Assembly: GCA_910580045.1 (NCBI GenBank)
Contig: CAJTXF010000008.1
Coordinates: 1 to 64,000 of the forward strand
Reading direction: 5' to 3'
Origin: an uncultured Eubacteriales bacterium
Lineage (GTDB): Bacteria; Bacillota; Clostridia; Oscillospirales; Acutalibacteraceae
Length of the DNA stretch: 64,000 nucleotides
Of the stretch, positions 1 to 9,747 are shown one piece after another. Within the stretch, counting starts at the first letter, position 1; each line of letters starts with the position of its first letter. The notes beneath the pieces were generated by a model, which did no database searches, was not told where the DNA came from, and saw only the letters and a program-made list of their open reading frames with translations. A program made the translations under genes and the position numbers.

Positions 1-18
1 CCCGCCCGTAGGGCGGGG
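1..18. terminator. GC hairpin at the left edge
   Basis: A 7-bp perfect stem (CCCGCCC, loop GTA, GGGCGGG). No T run follows it on the plus strand. On the minus strand the T run, if any, lies outside the window. It probably ends or borders the upstream gene. Confidence 0.4.
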
Positions 19-70
19 GAACACAGATAATTATCTCTGTGGTTTGGACAATCCCAAAATTTTGTCGGGC

Positions 71-99
71 TTGCCAGAATTTCCTGACTGTGGTATACT
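71..99 (+). promoter_or_regulatory. Sigma-A promoter of the MATE gene
   Basis: TTGCCA (71-76), 17-nt spacer, TATACT (94-99). It lies about 50 nt upstream of the MATE start. A small CACAGA/TCTGTG hairpin precedes it near 24-40. Confidence 0.6.
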
Positions 100-149
100 G
101 TTAATTGTAGCAAATATTCTGAAATAAGGAAAGGACGGCGCATCCTCCT

Positions 150-1547
150 ATGAAACTCCCTCACCGACAAAAAGGCTCCTATGAAATCAACATGACCGAG
201 GGGGCCCTTTTGGGCAAGCTCATTCAGTTCTCCATCCCTCTGGCCCTTTCCGGCATTCTTCAGCTGCTGTTCAACGCTGCGGACATTGTGGTGGTGGGCC
301 GATTCGCGGGCAGCCACGCTCTGGCGGCCGTAGGCTCTACCGGCGCGCTGAACATGCTGATTATCAACCTGTTTATGGGCCTGTCCATCGGCGTCAACGT
401 GCTGTGCGCCCGGTTTTACGGGGCTGGCCAGGAAAGGGATTTAAGTGAGACAGTACATACTGCGATTCTGGTGGCAGCCCTCAGCGGAGTGGTGCTGATT
501 GGCCTGGGCATCAGCCTCTCCCGGCCCCTTCTGCAGATGATGGACACTCCCGCTGATGTAATCGACCACTCGGTGCTGTATATGCGCATTATCTTTGCCG
601 GGATGCCTGCCTCTATGCTCTACAATTTCGGTTCCGCTGTGCTGCGGGCAGTGGGCGACACCCAGCGGCCTCTGTATTTCCTGATGACCGCTGGAATTAT
701 CAATGTGCTGCTGAACCTGTTTTTCGTCATCGTGCTGCATATGGGCGTGGCCGGTGTGGCCCTGGCCACCATTCTCTCCCAGACTGTCTCTGCTGTGCTG
801 GTGCTTGTGTGCCTGATGCGCTGTGAGGGCGCTTACCGCCTGGATGTAAAGCGGCTGAAAATCTACGGCCCCAAGCTCCGGGACATGGCCCGTATCGGCA
901 TTCCGGCAGGAATACAGAGCAGTATGTTCTCCATTTCCAATGTGCTGATTCAGTCCACAGTGAACTCCTTCGGCTCTGTAGCAATGGCAGGCAGTACTGC
1001 CGCCGGAAATATCGAGGGTTTCCTGTTCACCACCCTGGACGCCTTCACCCAGGGCTGCCAGAGCTTTGTGGGGCAGAACTATGGGGCCAAAAAACTGGAC
1101 CGGGTGCGGAAAATCGTTTGGATGTGCGTGGTGCTGTGCACAGCGATTGGCGCTGTGCTGGGGGTGACGGCTTATCTGTGCGGCAAAAGCCTGCTGGGCA
1201 TCTACTCCTCTGACCCAGAGGTTATTGCCTATGGGATGCAGCGCATGGCAATCAACTCCGCGCTGTACTTCACTTTCGCGCCCATGAACATCTTCTCTGG
1301 GGCCATGCGGGGGCTGGGGAACTCCCTGCTGCCTATGGCGGACAGCATTTTAGGTACCTGCGTACTGCGGGTGGCCTGGGTGTACACAGTGTTTGCCCTG
1401 TTCCCCAGCTGGCAAATGCTGTTTATCTCCTATCCTGCCTCCTGGGCCCTGACTGGCCTGCTGGCGGGAATCAGCTATGTATTTGTAAAAAAGAAGGCTG
1501 TGGAGCGGCTGGAGCAGTACCGTCCCAGGCCTCAGGAGGCGGAATAA
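150..1547 (+). CDS. MATE family multidrug/organic cation efflux transporter
   Basis: A 465-residue polytopic membrane protein of normal size for the MATE (NorM/DinF) family, which exports drugs or metabolites in exchange for Na+ or H+. The family pattern is visible: an N-terminal half opening with IPLALSGILQLLFNAADIVV, a repeated second half (IGIPAGIQSSMFSISNVLIQ), and about twelve hydrophobic segments. The start at 150 follows AAGGAAAGGA (127-136) at a rather long spacing. The ATG at 192 (MTEGALLGKL) is a credible alternative. The gene ends one base before the HAD gene, so the two are probably co-transcribed. The substrate cannot be told from sequence. Confidence 0.93.
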   Translation: MKLPHRQKGSYEINMTEGALLGKLIQFSIPLALSGILQLLFNAADIVVVGRFAGSHALAAVGSTGALNMLIINLFMGLSIGVNVLCARFYGAGQERDLSETVHTAILVAALSGVVLIGLGISLSRPLLQMMDTPADVIDHSVLYMRIIFAGMPASMLYNFGSAVLRAVGDTQRPLYFLMTAGIINVLLNLFFVIVLHMGVAGVALATILSQTVSAVLVLVCLMRCEGAYRLDVKRLKIYGPKLRDMARIGIPAGIQSSMFSISNVLIQSTVNSFGSVAMAGSTAAGNIEGFLFTTLDAFTQGCQSFVGQNYGAKKLDRVRKIVWMCVVLCTAIGAVLGVTAYLCGKSLLGIYSSDPEVIAYGMQRMAINSALYFTFAPMNIFSGAMRGLGNSLLPMADSILGTCVLRVAWVYTVFALFPSWQMLFISYPASWALTGLLAGISYVFVKKKAVERLEQYRPRPQEAE

Positions 1548-1548
1548 G

Positions 1549-2205
1549 ATGAAAAAAGCTCTGCTCTTTGACTTAGACGGCACTCTTACTGACCCGGGAG
1601 AGGGCATCACCAAATCTGTGCAGTACGCGCTGGAAAAAATGGGCTGTCCAGAGCCAGACCGGGACAAGCTGAGGGCTTTCATAGGCCCGCCTCTGCTGGA
1701 ACAGTTCATGGCCTACAGGGGCTTCACCCAGGAGGAGGCGGCCCAAGCAGTGGCCTATTACCGGGAACGCTTTGCTCCCATTGGCATATTTGAGAACAAA
1801 ATATATCCAGGCATCCCGGAACTGCTGGCTGATTTGCAGGAGCAAGGCTTCCGGCTGGCAGTGGCTTCCAGTAAGCCGGAAAAATTTGTGGTACAGATTT
1901 TGGAGCATTTTGGCCTCAGCTCCTATTTTGAGGAGACTGTGGGGGCTACCATGGACCAGCGCCGCACCGCAAAGGCCGATGTGATCGAAGAGGCACTGGG
2001 GCGGCTCCGCCTGGCAGGACGGAAGCAGGCCCTGATGATAGGCGACAGAGAGCACGATGTATTTGGGGCCCGGGCTATGGGGCTGGACTGTGTGGGCGTC
2101 AGCTATGGCTATGGGAGCACGGCAGAGCTGGAAGCCACCGGAGCAGCGGCAATTGCAGCCTCTCCAGAGGAGTTGGGGGTTCTTCTGCCAGTGCTGGCTG
2201 GCTGA
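1549..2205 (+). CDS. HAD-superfamily phosphatase (phosphoglycolate phosphatase-like)
   Basis: A 218-residue HAD hydrolase of subfamily IA. Motif I is FDLDGTLTD at residues 7-15 with both catalytic Asp. Motif II is in VASSKPEKF and motif III in MIGDREHDVFGA. The helical cap lies between motifs I and II. It would dephosphorylate a small phosphorylated metabolite, and resembles Gph/PpaX-type enzymes, but the substrate is not evident. Its ATG starts one base after the MATE stop, with CAGGAGG inside the end of the upstream gene, indicating translational coupling. Confidence 0.9.
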   Translation: MKKALLFDLDGTLTDPGEGITKSVQYALEKMGCPEPDRDKLRAFIGPPLLEQFMAYRGFTQEEAAQAVAYYRERFAPIGIFENKIYPGIPELLADLQEQGFRLAVASSKPEKFVVQILEHFGLSSYFEETVGATMDQRRTAKADVIEEALGRLRLAGRKQALMIGDREHDVFGARAMGLDCVGVSYGYGSTAELEATGAAAIAASPEELGVLLPVLAG

Positions 2206-2246
2206 GGCCTGTGGGCTGCTCTCTGAGAATTCCCTGCGGCTGGTGG

Positions 2247-2275
2247 TGGACTTATTGAGGGAAATGTGGTATAAT
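2247..2275 (+). promoter_or_regulatory. Probable promoter of the recJ-rel operon
   Basis: TGGACT (2247-2252), 17-nt spacer, perfect TATAAT (2270-2275). The -35 is weak. It sits 46 nt upstream of the chosen recJ start. Confidence 0.5.
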
Positions 2276-2320
2276 GAGTTTTTATAGAACATAATGAACT
2301 TAATTGAGGAGGTTCCCTTA

Positions 2321-4390
2321 ATGATAAAGAGATGGCAGCTTGCCTCCTTTGACCGTCAGCTGGCTTTGGAGCTGGCCCAGGAAATTGGCATCTCCCCTCT
2401 GTTGGCCGCGCTTCTCTGTGCCCGGGGCTGCACCACTTCCCAGGACATCCATGATACACTGGATGATGGCGCCCTGGCAGACCCGTTCCTGATGAAGGAC
2501 ATGGACAAGGCCGTCCAGCGGCTCCAGCAGGCCATGGATGAGCGGGAGCGGGTGGTCATTTACGGAGATTACGACGCGGATGGTGTTACATCCACTGCCA
2601 TGCTCTATACATTCCTGGCTGACAAGGGCATGCCGGTTTCCTTTTATATTCCCCAGCGCTTAGGGGAAGGATATGGCCTGAACAAGGCCGCGCTGGATAC
2701 CCTCAGCCGGGAGGGGACGGACTTGATTATTACTGTGGACAACGGGGTCTCCGCAGTGGAGGAGATTGCCTATGCCAACAGCCTGGGGATGGATGTGGTG
2801 GTCACGGACCATCACCAGCCCCAGGAAACCCTTCCCCAGGCTGTGGCGGTAGTGGACCCCCACCGCGCGGATGACGAGAGTCCTTATAAAGATTTATGCG
2901 GGGCTGGCGTGACATTGAAGCTGCTGATGGCTCTTACAGACGGGTGGAGCCAGTTTTACCGGGTGGCCCCTTACTGTGATTTGGCCGCTGTGGGCACAGT
3001 AGGAGACTCAGTCCCTCTGACCGGAGAGAACCGGCGTATTGTTCTGCGGGGCTTGCAGCAGATGACTGTGATGTCCCGGCCAGGGCTTTCCGAAATTTTA
3101 GAGCTGGGCCGGGGCGAGCGTCCGGACAGCGCCAAGCTGGCATTTACTGCTGTGCCCTGCATCAACGCCACTGGGCGTATGGGCTCGCCGGACAGGGCGG
3201 TGCGCCTGCTGACCCACCAGTATAATGAGCAGGCACAGATTCTTGCCCGGGAGCTGAAAGCGGACAATGCCAGGCGTAAAGAGGTAGAGCGGGATATTTT
3301 CCAGGCAGCGGCGGAAAAAGTGGAGGCATCGCCTGCCCTGCGCTATGCCAGGGTTATTGTCGTGGAGGGCGAGGACTGGCACCTGGGTGTAGTGGGCATT
3401 GTGGCCGCCAAGCTGGTGGAGCGGTTCGGCAAGCCCTGCTTTGTCTTATCCAGCCTGGAAGACGGCACCTGCCGGGGCAGCGGCCGCAGTGTGGAGGGCT
3501 TTGACATGTTCCAAGCTGTGCACGGCTGCCGGGAACTGCTGGTTCGTTATGGGGGACATCCTATGGCAGCAGGGCTCACTGTAAAACAGGAGGATTTGGA
3601 CTTGCTCCGGGAAAAGCTGAATGACACGGCCCGAGAGCTGTATCCCGTTATGCCTGTGCCCACCTTAGAGCTGGACTGCGCCTTAAAACCCGGCGCTGTG
3701 ACTGCCAAGACCATTCAGGAACTGCAGCCCTTGGAGCCCTGCGGCATGGGGAACCCCCAGCCGTTGTTCGCCATTATGGGCGCGACCCTGCGAGGGGTGC
3801 AGCCCTTGGGCAGCAACCATGCCCATTGCCGTCTGCTGTGCGAAGTGGATGGGAGCCCATTAGAGTGCGTATACTTCCGCATGAGCCCCCGGGACTTTCC
3901 CTACCGGCCGGGGACTGTGCTGGATTTGGCTGTCAACACCCAGCTGAACAGCTATCCACGGGGTAAGGGCTTTGATTTTCTGATACGTGACGTAAAGCCC
4001 AGCGCCCTGGACGTGGAGGCCGTCATTGCCGGAGAGGCTCTGTACGAAAAGCACCGGCGGGCAGAGCCCTTGAGTGAGGAGGAGCTGGAATCGCTTACTC
4101 CCAGCCGGGAGCAGTTTGGACAGCTGTACCGCCTGCTCTCCAAACCAGGCCCCTGGCCTGTAAGTGAGCCGTTGGCCCTGCTGGCACAGCTGGGCGACTG
4201 CGGGATGGACTGCGGGAAACTGCTGGTAGGGCTGGATGTGCTGGAAGAACGGGGACTGATTTTCCGAGAGGGGGCAACCTGGCAGGTGCTCCCCCATCCC
4301 CAGAAGGTAGACCTGAACGCTTCGCCCTGTATTCCGGGGCAGGGCCGGAGAGAAGGAGAATCCCATGAAATTTGGACGCAGACTGAATGA
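2321..4390 (+). CDS. recJ: Single-stranded-DNA-specific exonuclease RecJ
   Basis: A DHH-family 5'-3' exonuclease acting in recombination and base-excision/mismatch repair. It has 689 residues. Motif YGDYDADG begins near residue 81, the DHH triad is near residue 163 (VVTDHHQPQ), and the DHHA1 motif GGHPMAAG is near residue 411. An OB-like domain and a C-terminal extension follow. The start at 2321 is chosen because GAGGAGG (2306-2312) lies 8 nt upstream. An in-frame ATG at 2294 has no ribosome binding site. Its last 26 nt overlap the SUFU gene. Confidence 0.95.
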   Translation: MIKRWQLASFDRQLALELAQEIGISPLLAALLCARGCTTSQDIHDTLDDGALADPFLMKDMDKAVQRLQQAMDERERVVIYGDYDADGVTSTAMLYTFLADKGMPVSFYIPQRLGEGYGLNKAALDTLSREGTDLIITVDNGVSAVEEIAYANSLGMDVVVTDHHQPQETLPQAVAVVDPHRADDESPYKDLCGAGVTLKLLMALTDGWSQFYRVAPYCDLAAVGTVGDSVPLTGENRRIVLRGLQQMTVMSRPGLSEILELGRGERPDSAKLAFTAVPCINATGRMGSPDRAVRLLTHQYNEQAQILARELKADNARRKEVERDIFQAAAEKVEASPALRYARVIVVEGEDWHLGVVGIVAAKLVERFGKPCFVLSSLEDGTCRGSGRSVEGFDMFQAVHGCRELLVRYGGHPMAAGLTVKQEDLDLLREKLNDTARELYPVMPVPTLELDCALKPGAVTAKTIQELQPLEPCGMGNPQPLFAIMGATLRGVQPLGSNHAHCRLLCEVDGSPLECVYFRMSPRDFPYRPGTVLDLAVNTQLNSYPRGKGFDFLIRDVKPSALDVEAVIAGEALYEKHRRAEPLSEEELESLTPSREQFGQLYRLLSKPGPWPVSEPLALLAQLGDCGMDCGKLLVGLDVLEERGLIFREGATWQVLPHPQKVDLNASPCIPGQGRREGESHEIWTQTE

Positions 4391-5033
4391 AGAGCCAGAA
4401 CCTCCCAGCCCTGGGTGGGACGCCATCACCCAGGAGTGCGGGCGGGCGTATCCTGGGCAGGCAGAGCCCAAGCATTTCGCCTCACTTATCAAGTGGCGTT
4501 TTGGAGGCAACGGGCCTCTGGACGGAATCAGCGTTTATGACGGGGGCACATATTGGCATCTGGTCACCTATGGGTTGTCAGAGCTGTATGAAAAGGAGCT
4601 GGACAACCCGAACATCAGCGGCTATGGGATGGAGTTCACCTTTAAGCTGAAAAAAGGCTGCTATGAGAATGAGGACGCGGAGCTGAAAAATCTCTGCGGC
4701 ATCCTTCAGTCCATCTCCCGGGTCACCTTTACCAAAGGGGAGCTGTTTCTGCCCTTTGAGTATGTGAGTACCGGGCAGTCTGAGGGAATCGATGCCCGGC
4801 AGCTGTCCCAGATTACAGGTTTTTTTACCCTGCCCGACCAGGAGCTGAAAGCCGTACAGACCCCCAACGGCAGGGTGGAGTTTGTCTGCTTTGTGGGCGC
4901 CTGCTATCAGGAACTGCTGGCCCTGCGGGAGCGTACTCTGACAGTGAGGGAGCTCTATGAGCGGCTGGGCACAGATGTCACGGACTTTCAGCGGGAGTCT
5001 GTAGTGGAGGGCCCGGTTTCCCAAGAGCAATAG
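4365..5033 (+). CDS. Suppressor-of-fused (SUFU) domain protein
   Basis: A 222-residue protein without signal peptide or membrane segment. Residues about 40-210 match the SUFU domain, with the hallmark stretches DGISVYDGGTYWHLVTYG and SGYGMEFTFKLKK. Bacterial SUFU proteins occur as stand-alone proteins of unknown role and as immunity proteins in toxin loci; no toxin gene is adjacent here. The start is fixed by AAGGAGA at 4353-4359. It overlaps recJ by 26 nt and ends 17 nt before rel, so it is embedded in a DNA-repair/stringent-response operon. Function is unknown. Confidence 0.82.
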   Translation: MKFGRRLNEEPEPPSPGWDAITQECGRAYPGQAEPKHFASLIKWRFGGNGPLDGISVYDGGTYWHLVTYGLSELYEKELDNPNISGYGMEFTFKLKKGCYENEDAELKNLCGILQSISRVTFTKGELFLPFEYVSTGQSEGIDARQLSQITGFFTLPDQELKAVQTPNGRVEFVCFVGACYQELLALRERTLTVRELYERLGTDVTDFQRESVVEGPVSQEQ

Positions 5034-5050
5034 CGAAGGAGGAAGACAAA

Positions 5051-7264
5051 ATGCCGGTTATCAGACAAATCAGCACCTATGAGGAACTGCACAACATTAT
5101 TGAAGAGAGCGGAAAGGAATTTGACCGGGAACTGATTGGCCAGGCGTTCCTCCTGGCTGACCGGATGCACCGCAACCAGTTCCGCCGCTCTGGTGAACCC
5201 TATATTATCCACCCCCTGTCTGTGGCCGCCATTTTGGTGGATTTGGGCATGGACTCTCAGTCAGTGGCTGCGGGGCTGCTTCACGATGTGGTGGAGGACA
5301 CGGAATGCACAGTGGAGGACATTGTCCAGCAGTTTGGCCAGGACGTGGCCCTGCTGATTGACGGCGTGACCAAGCTGGACAAAATCCCCTTTTCCTCTCA
5401 AGAGGAGGAGCAGGCCGAAAACCTGCGCAAGATGCTCATGGCCATGGCCCAGGACATCCGGGTCATTATCATCAAATTCGCGGACAGGATGCACAATCTT
5501 TCCACCTTGGAGTTTATGCGCCCGCAAAGCCAACGGGACAAGGCGCGGGAGTGCCTGGAGGTGTACGCCCCCATCGCCCACAGGCTGGGCATGCGTATGG
5601 TCAAGGAGACCATGGAGGATGTGTCCCTGAAATACCTGGACCCAGCGGCCTATCAGGAAATTGAGGACTACCTCACCTCCCGCAGCAGCACCCGCATCCA
5701 GTTTATTGACGAGCTCAAGGCCCAGCTGAAAGCCCGGGTGGAAGCCGCGGTGTCTGACGTGTATATCGAAGGCCGGGTCAAAAGCATCTACAGCATTTAC
5801 CGCAAGATGTTTATGCAGGGCAAGGACTTCGAGGAGATTTACGATGTGTTCGCCATGCGGGTGATTGTAGATACCATTGAGGACTGTTACAATGTGCTGG
5901 GTATTGTCCACGACATGTTCACCCCCCTGCCCAACCGGTTCAAGGACTATATCTCCACCCCAAAGCCCAACATGTACCAGTCTCTGCACACCACGGTTAT
6001 TACCAGCGCTGGGGTGCCCTTTGAGGTACAGATACGCACCTGGGAAATGCACCAGACCGCGGAATACGGCATTGCTGCCCACTGGAAGTATAAGATTGGG
6101 ATGTCTGCAAGGCACGCGGACAACCGCTCTCTGGACGAGCGTCTCTCCTGGATTCGGCAGCTGTTGGCAAATCAGGCGGACACTGAGGACATTACTGATT
6201 TGGTCCACTCCATCAAGTCTGACTTGATTCCTGAGGAGGTGTTTGTGTTCACCCCCAAGGGCGACGTGGTGAACCTGCCCCAGGGCTCCAGTGTTATTGA
6301 CTTTGCCTATGCCATCCACAGCGCGGTGGGCAACCGGATGGTGGGGGCCAAGGTGGATAAGAAAATCGTGCCTTTGGACTATAAGGTGAAGACCGGGGAG
6401 ATTATCGAAATCCTCACCAGCAAGGAGACCCGGGGCCCCAACCGGGACTGGCTGACCATGGTGCGCACCAGCGAGGCCAGAAGCAAGATTCGGGCCTGGT
6501 TCAAAAAAGAGCGGCGGGAGGAAAATATTGCCGAAGGGCGCTCTGATCTGGAAAAGGAGCTGAAACGCTCTGGCATTCCCGTTACCCCAGAGCTGATGGG
6601 GTACATGGTGGAAAGCGTGGGCCGCAGGCACAACTGCTCCACCGTGGATGACCTGTATGCTGCCATTGGCTATGGAGGAATCCAGCTGTGGAAGGTAATG
6701 CCCCGGGTGCGGGAGGAGTACCAGCGGATGGTAAAGGCCGCCGCACCGGTGCCCTCCAACCAGGATGTGCCGCCTTTGGTACAGAACATTCCCGCGCCCT
6801 CCAAAAAGGTGGCTGGCGGCGTGCTGGTGGACGGCATGGACAACTGCCTTATCAAGCTCTCCCGGTGCTGCAATCCCCTGCCCGGGGACGAGATTATTGG
6901 GTTCATTACCCGGGGATTCGGAGTGTCCATTCATAAGCGCAGCTGCCGGAACGTGCCCGCAGACTTGACAGACTGTCCCGAGCCGGAACGCTGGGTCCGG
7001 GCCCACTGGGAGGGGGATGTAAAAGACGACTTTAAGTCCACCCTGCACATTGTGGCCCTGGATAGAGGCGGGCTGCTGTTTGATGTGATGCAGCAGCTGC
7101 AAAATATGAATGTGTTTATCCACTCCCTCAACTGCCGGCAGGAAAAATCCGGGCCCAACGCGGTGATTTCCGCCACCATCTCCATCAACGGCATTGCCCA
7201 GCTGCAAAGTATTATTGAGCGGCTGTCCCGGGTGAAGGGTGTGCTGTCCATTGACCGGACCTGA
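5051..7264 (+). CDS. rel: Bifunctional (p)ppGpp synthetase/hydrolase (RelA/SpoT family)
   Basis: A full-length 737-residue Rel protein that makes and degrades the alarmone (p)ppGpp. The N-terminal hydrolase domain keeps its His-Asp pair (LLHDVVEDTE, about residues 77-86). The synthetase domain has GRVKSIYSIYRKM and YQSLHTTV (about 307-315). A TGS domain follows (about 390-455, VFTPKGDVVNLPQGSSVIDFAY), then a Cys-rich region with SRCCNPLPGD and a C-terminal ACT domain (about 665-737). Both catalytic halves look intact, so it should be bifunctional. AAGGAGGA (5036-5043) precedes the ATG. Confidence 0.96.
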   Translation: MPVIRQISTYEELHNIIEESGKEFDRELIGQAFLLADRMHRNQFRRSGEPYIIHPLSVAAILVDLGMDSQSVAAGLLHDVVEDTECTVEDIVQQFGQDVALLIDGVTKLDKIPFSSQEEEQAENLRKMLMAMAQDIRVIIIKFADRMHNLSTLEFMRPQSQRDKARECLEVYAPIAHRLGMRMVKETMEDVSLKYLDPAAYQEIEDYLTSRSSTRIQFIDELKAQLKARVEAAVSDVYIEGRVKSIYSIYRKMFMQGKDFEEIYDVFAMRVIVDTIEDCYNVLGIVHDMFTPLPNRFKDYISTPKPNMYQSLHTTVITSAGVPFEVQIRTWEMHQTAEYGIAAHWKYKIGMSARHADNRSLDERLSWIRQLLANQADTEDITDLVHSIKSDLIPEEVFVFTPKGDVVNLPQGSSVIDFAYAIHSAVGNRMVGAKVDKKIVPLDYKVKTGEIIEILTSKETRGPNRDWLTMVRTSEARSKIRAWFKKERREENIAEGRSDLEKELKRSGIPVTPELMGYMVESVGRRHNCSTVDDLYAAIGYGGIQLWKVMPRVREEYQRMVKAAAPVPSNQDVPPLVQNIPAPSKKVAGGVLVDGMDNCLIKLSRCCNPLPGDEIIGFITRGFGVSIHKRSCRNVPADLTDCPEPERWVRAHWEGDVKDDFKSTLHIVALDRGGLLFDVMQQLQNMNVFIHSLNCRQEKSGPNAVISATISINGIAQLQSIIERLSRVKGVLSIDRT

Positions 7265-7314
7265 GCCATGCTGTACTGGTTTCCCCTATTACTTTGTTTA
7301 CAGGAGTTTTTCCC

Positions 7315-8784
7315 ATGCTTCTCATTCTATCCGGCCACAGCTTTCGCTATGAGTGCGAAAACCTCTGCCGCCTGTTCTTTCCCTACAGCCCTGTCCAGGT
7401 GCCAGACTCCCCGCCTGAGGACCTTCCTGCCGGGCCGTATGCCCTTACTGAGGTCCGGCTCACTGCCGAGGGCTGGTTCTGCTCTGTCACCGCCGGGGAT
7501 GGGGAACGCTCCCTCACTGGGCAGGCATACTCTCCCGCTCCGGACGAGTACACTCTAACCAATCTGCTGTACAGCCTGCTCTCCCGGCTTACCGGGTTCA
7601 CCCCTCCCTGGGGAATGCTCACCGGCGTGCATCCAGTGAAGCTGCTGCGCCAGCATGTGGGACGGCTGGGGTTTGAGGAGGGCGGAGAGGATTTCCGGCA
7701 AAAATGGCATGTAAGCTCCGGGAAAACAGATTTGGCCAAGCAGGTGCTCTCCGCTCAAAGGCAGGCGGTGGAGGCTCTCTCCCCCAGGGATTTCAGCCTG
7801 TATGTGGGTATCCCCTTCTGCCCCACCCGGTGCGCATACTGCTCGTTTATTTCCCAAGACATAGCCAATGCCGGGAAGCTGGTGGCTCCCTATTTGGAGC
7901 TGCTTTTGGGAGAGATTGCCCGCACTGCCCAGATTGCCCAGGGGCTTGGGATAAGGCTCTGCTCTGTGTACATCGGCGGAGGAACCCCCACCACCTTGAG
8001 CGCGGAACAGCTGGCCAGGCTATGCGGACAGATTACCGGGCTCTTTGATATGAGCGCCTGCACGGAATTCACCGTGGAGGCCGGACGGCCGGACACTATT
8101 ACCTGGGAGAAGCTGGGAGCTTTGAAAGCGGCTGGAGTCACCCGGGTCAGCGTGAACCCCCAGACCATGATTGCCCAGGTGCTGCGGAATATTGGCCGGG
8201 ACCACAGTCCGGAGGCAGTGGAAGAGGCCTTTGCCTTGGCCCACAAGGCAGGGTTCCGAGACATCAACGCGGATTTGATAGTGGGCCTGCCCGGGGACAG
8301 TCTGGATGGGTTCATCTACAGCCTGGATAAAGTGCTGGCCCTCTCCCCCACCAATGTGACTGTACACTGTCTGGCTCTCAAGAAGGGGGCCAGCATCACC
8401 CATGAGGAGGACAGTCTTGGTCTCCACAAAAAGACAGCGGAAACTGCGGCCATGGTAGAGCATTCCATCCAGCGGCTGGGCGGGCTGGGATTTGTGCCCT
8501 ATTATCTCTACCGCCAGACCCGTATGGCTGGAAATCTGGAAAATACCGGCTGGGCTTTGCCGGGCAGTGCGTGTCGGTACAATATCTACACCATGGACGA
8601 AAGCGGCACGGTCATTGCCTGCGGTGCCGGGGGCGTGACCAAGCTGAAGGACCCCTGTTCTGATGATTTGACCCGGGTATTCAACTTTAAGTATCCCCAT
8701 GAATATATTTCCCGGCAGGCCGAAATTTTGGAGAGAAAGGACGGTATGGAAGTCACCCTTAGGGGACTTCTCGACAGGCTATGA
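7315..8784 (+). CDS. hemZ: HemZ-type coproporphyrinogen III dehydrogenase (radical SAM)
   Basis: A radical-SAM protein of 489 residues. The Fe-S ligand motif CPTRCAYC has its cysteines at residues 169, 173 and 176. It is followed by YIGGGTPTTLS and VEAGRPDTI, typical of the HemN/HemZ group. The roughly 165-residue N-terminal extension marks the HemZ subgroup. The assigned reaction is oxygen-independent oxidative decarboxylation of coproporphyrinogen III, but HemN-like proteins include other activities and no other haem gene is near. The ATG at 7315 has AGGAG (7302-7306) at good spacing; an in-frame TTG at 7294 does not. Its stop overlaps the next start (ATGA). Confidence 0.85.
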   Translation: MLLILSGHSFRYECENLCRLFFPYSPVQVPDSPPEDLPAGPYALTEVRLTAEGWFCSVTAGDGERSLTGQAYSPAPDEYTLTNLLYSLLSRLTGFTPPWGMLTGVHPVKLLRQHVGRLGFEEGGEDFRQKWHVSSGKTDLAKQVLSAQRQAVEALSPRDFSLYVGIPFCPTRCAYCSFISQDIANAGKLVAPYLELLLGEIARTAQIAQGLGIRLCSVYIGGGTPTTLSAEQLARLCGQITGLFDMSACTEFTVEAGRPDTITWEKLGALKAAGVTRVSVNPQTMIAQVLRNIGRDHSPEAVEEAFALAHKAGFRDINADLIVGLPGDSLDGFIYSLDKVLALSPTNVTVHCLALKKGASITHEEDSLGLHKKTAETAAMVEHSIQRLGGLGFVPYYLYRQTRMAGNLENTGWALPGSACRYNIYTMDESGTVIACGAGGVTKLKDPCSDDLTRVFNFKYPHEYISRQAEILERKDGMEVTLRGLLDRL

Positions 8785-9737
8785 GTAATTTCGCCAGCGG
8801 CTATATCAAGTATATCAACCACCTGGAGCAGATTAACGACGCGGCCATCAGCCATCCAGCCCGGATGATTGAGGAGGTGGAGGGCTCCTATCGGGAGCAC
8901 CTGAAAAATATCGCCCGGAACATTACAGAGCGCCGGGTGCCCGTGCGTATCGTCATGCTCTCCGGGCCCAGCAGCAGCGGAAAGACCACCACGGCTCATC
9001 TGCTGCGGGACTACCTGGGGGAGTTTGGCACCCGGGCGGTAATCATCTCTCTGGATGACTTCTACCTGGACAGGGAGCACTCTCCCCGCCTGCCGGATGG
9101 GAGCTATGACTTTGAAACTGTCAACGCTCTGGATGTGGAGCGGATTCGGGAGACCCTAAACAGCGTAGTGGGCTCCGGAAAATTTTCCGTGCCCTGCTTC
9201 AGCTTCTCTCTGGGCCGGGCAGATGGTCCTGAACGAGAGTATGAGCTGGGGGCTGGAGATTTGGCTATTGTGGAAGGTATCCACGGGCTGAACCCCATCT
9301 TCACTCGGGATTTGCCTGAGGATGTGTGCATGAAGCTGTATGTGAGCGTGAAGCAGCAGATTAAAGATGCGAACGGTGAGGTCATCTCCCCCTGGGATTT
9401 GCGGCTGGTGCGGCGGATTGTGCGGGATATCCAGTTCCGTGGCTCTACGGCGGAGAACACCCTGGCTATGTGGGGCCAGGTGGTGGAGGGAGAAAACCGC
9501 TATATCCGGCCTTACCGCATCAGTGCTGACTACACAGTAAACTCCATTCACATCTACGAACCCTGTGTTCTGCGCACAGTGGCAATTCCCCTTCTGCGGG
9601 CTGTGGCGGCAGATGACCTCCACTACCGCAAGGCTCGGGACTTGGAGTCCCGGCTGATGCGCTTTGAGCCGGTTGACCCAAAATTGGTACCAGAGGGCTC
9701 TATGCTGCGGGAATTTCTGGGTGCGCCAAATCAATAA
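8781..9737 (+). CDS. Uridine kinase-like / phosphoribulokinase-family nucleoside kinase
   Basis: A 318-residue P-loop kinase. Walker A GPSSSGKTT is at about residues 62-70. The substrate-binding stretch SLDDFYLDR and a Walker-B-like AIVEGIHGLNP follow, as in the Udk/PRK family. The N-terminal 60 residues are extra compared with classical Udk, a layout seen in the TGS-less uridine-kinase-like group of Firmicutes. It probably phosphorylates uridine or cytidine; the substrate is an inference. It overlaps hemZ by 4 nt and ends just before a strong terminator. Confidence 0.85.
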   Translation: MSNFASGYIKYINHLEQINDAAISHPARMIEEVEGSYREHLKNIARNITERRVPVRIVMLSGPSSSGKTTTAHLLRDYLGEFGTRAVIISLDDFYLDREHSPRLPDGSYDFETVNALDVERIRETLNSVVGSGKFSVPCFSFSLGRADGPEREYELGAGDLAIVEGIHGLNPIFTRDLPEDVCMKLYVSVKQQIKDANGEVISPWDLRLVRRIVRDIQFRGSTAENTLAMWGQVVEGENRYIRPYRISADYTVNSIHIYEPCVLRTVAIPLLRAVAADDLHYRKARDLESRLMRFEPVDPKLVPEGSMLREFLGAPNQ

Positions 9738-9747
9738 TAGACATCAC

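Noticed and set aside
5261..7207. 648-codon open frame on the minus strand
   Set aside because: Entirely opposite rel; His/Gly-rich translation typical of antisense frames.
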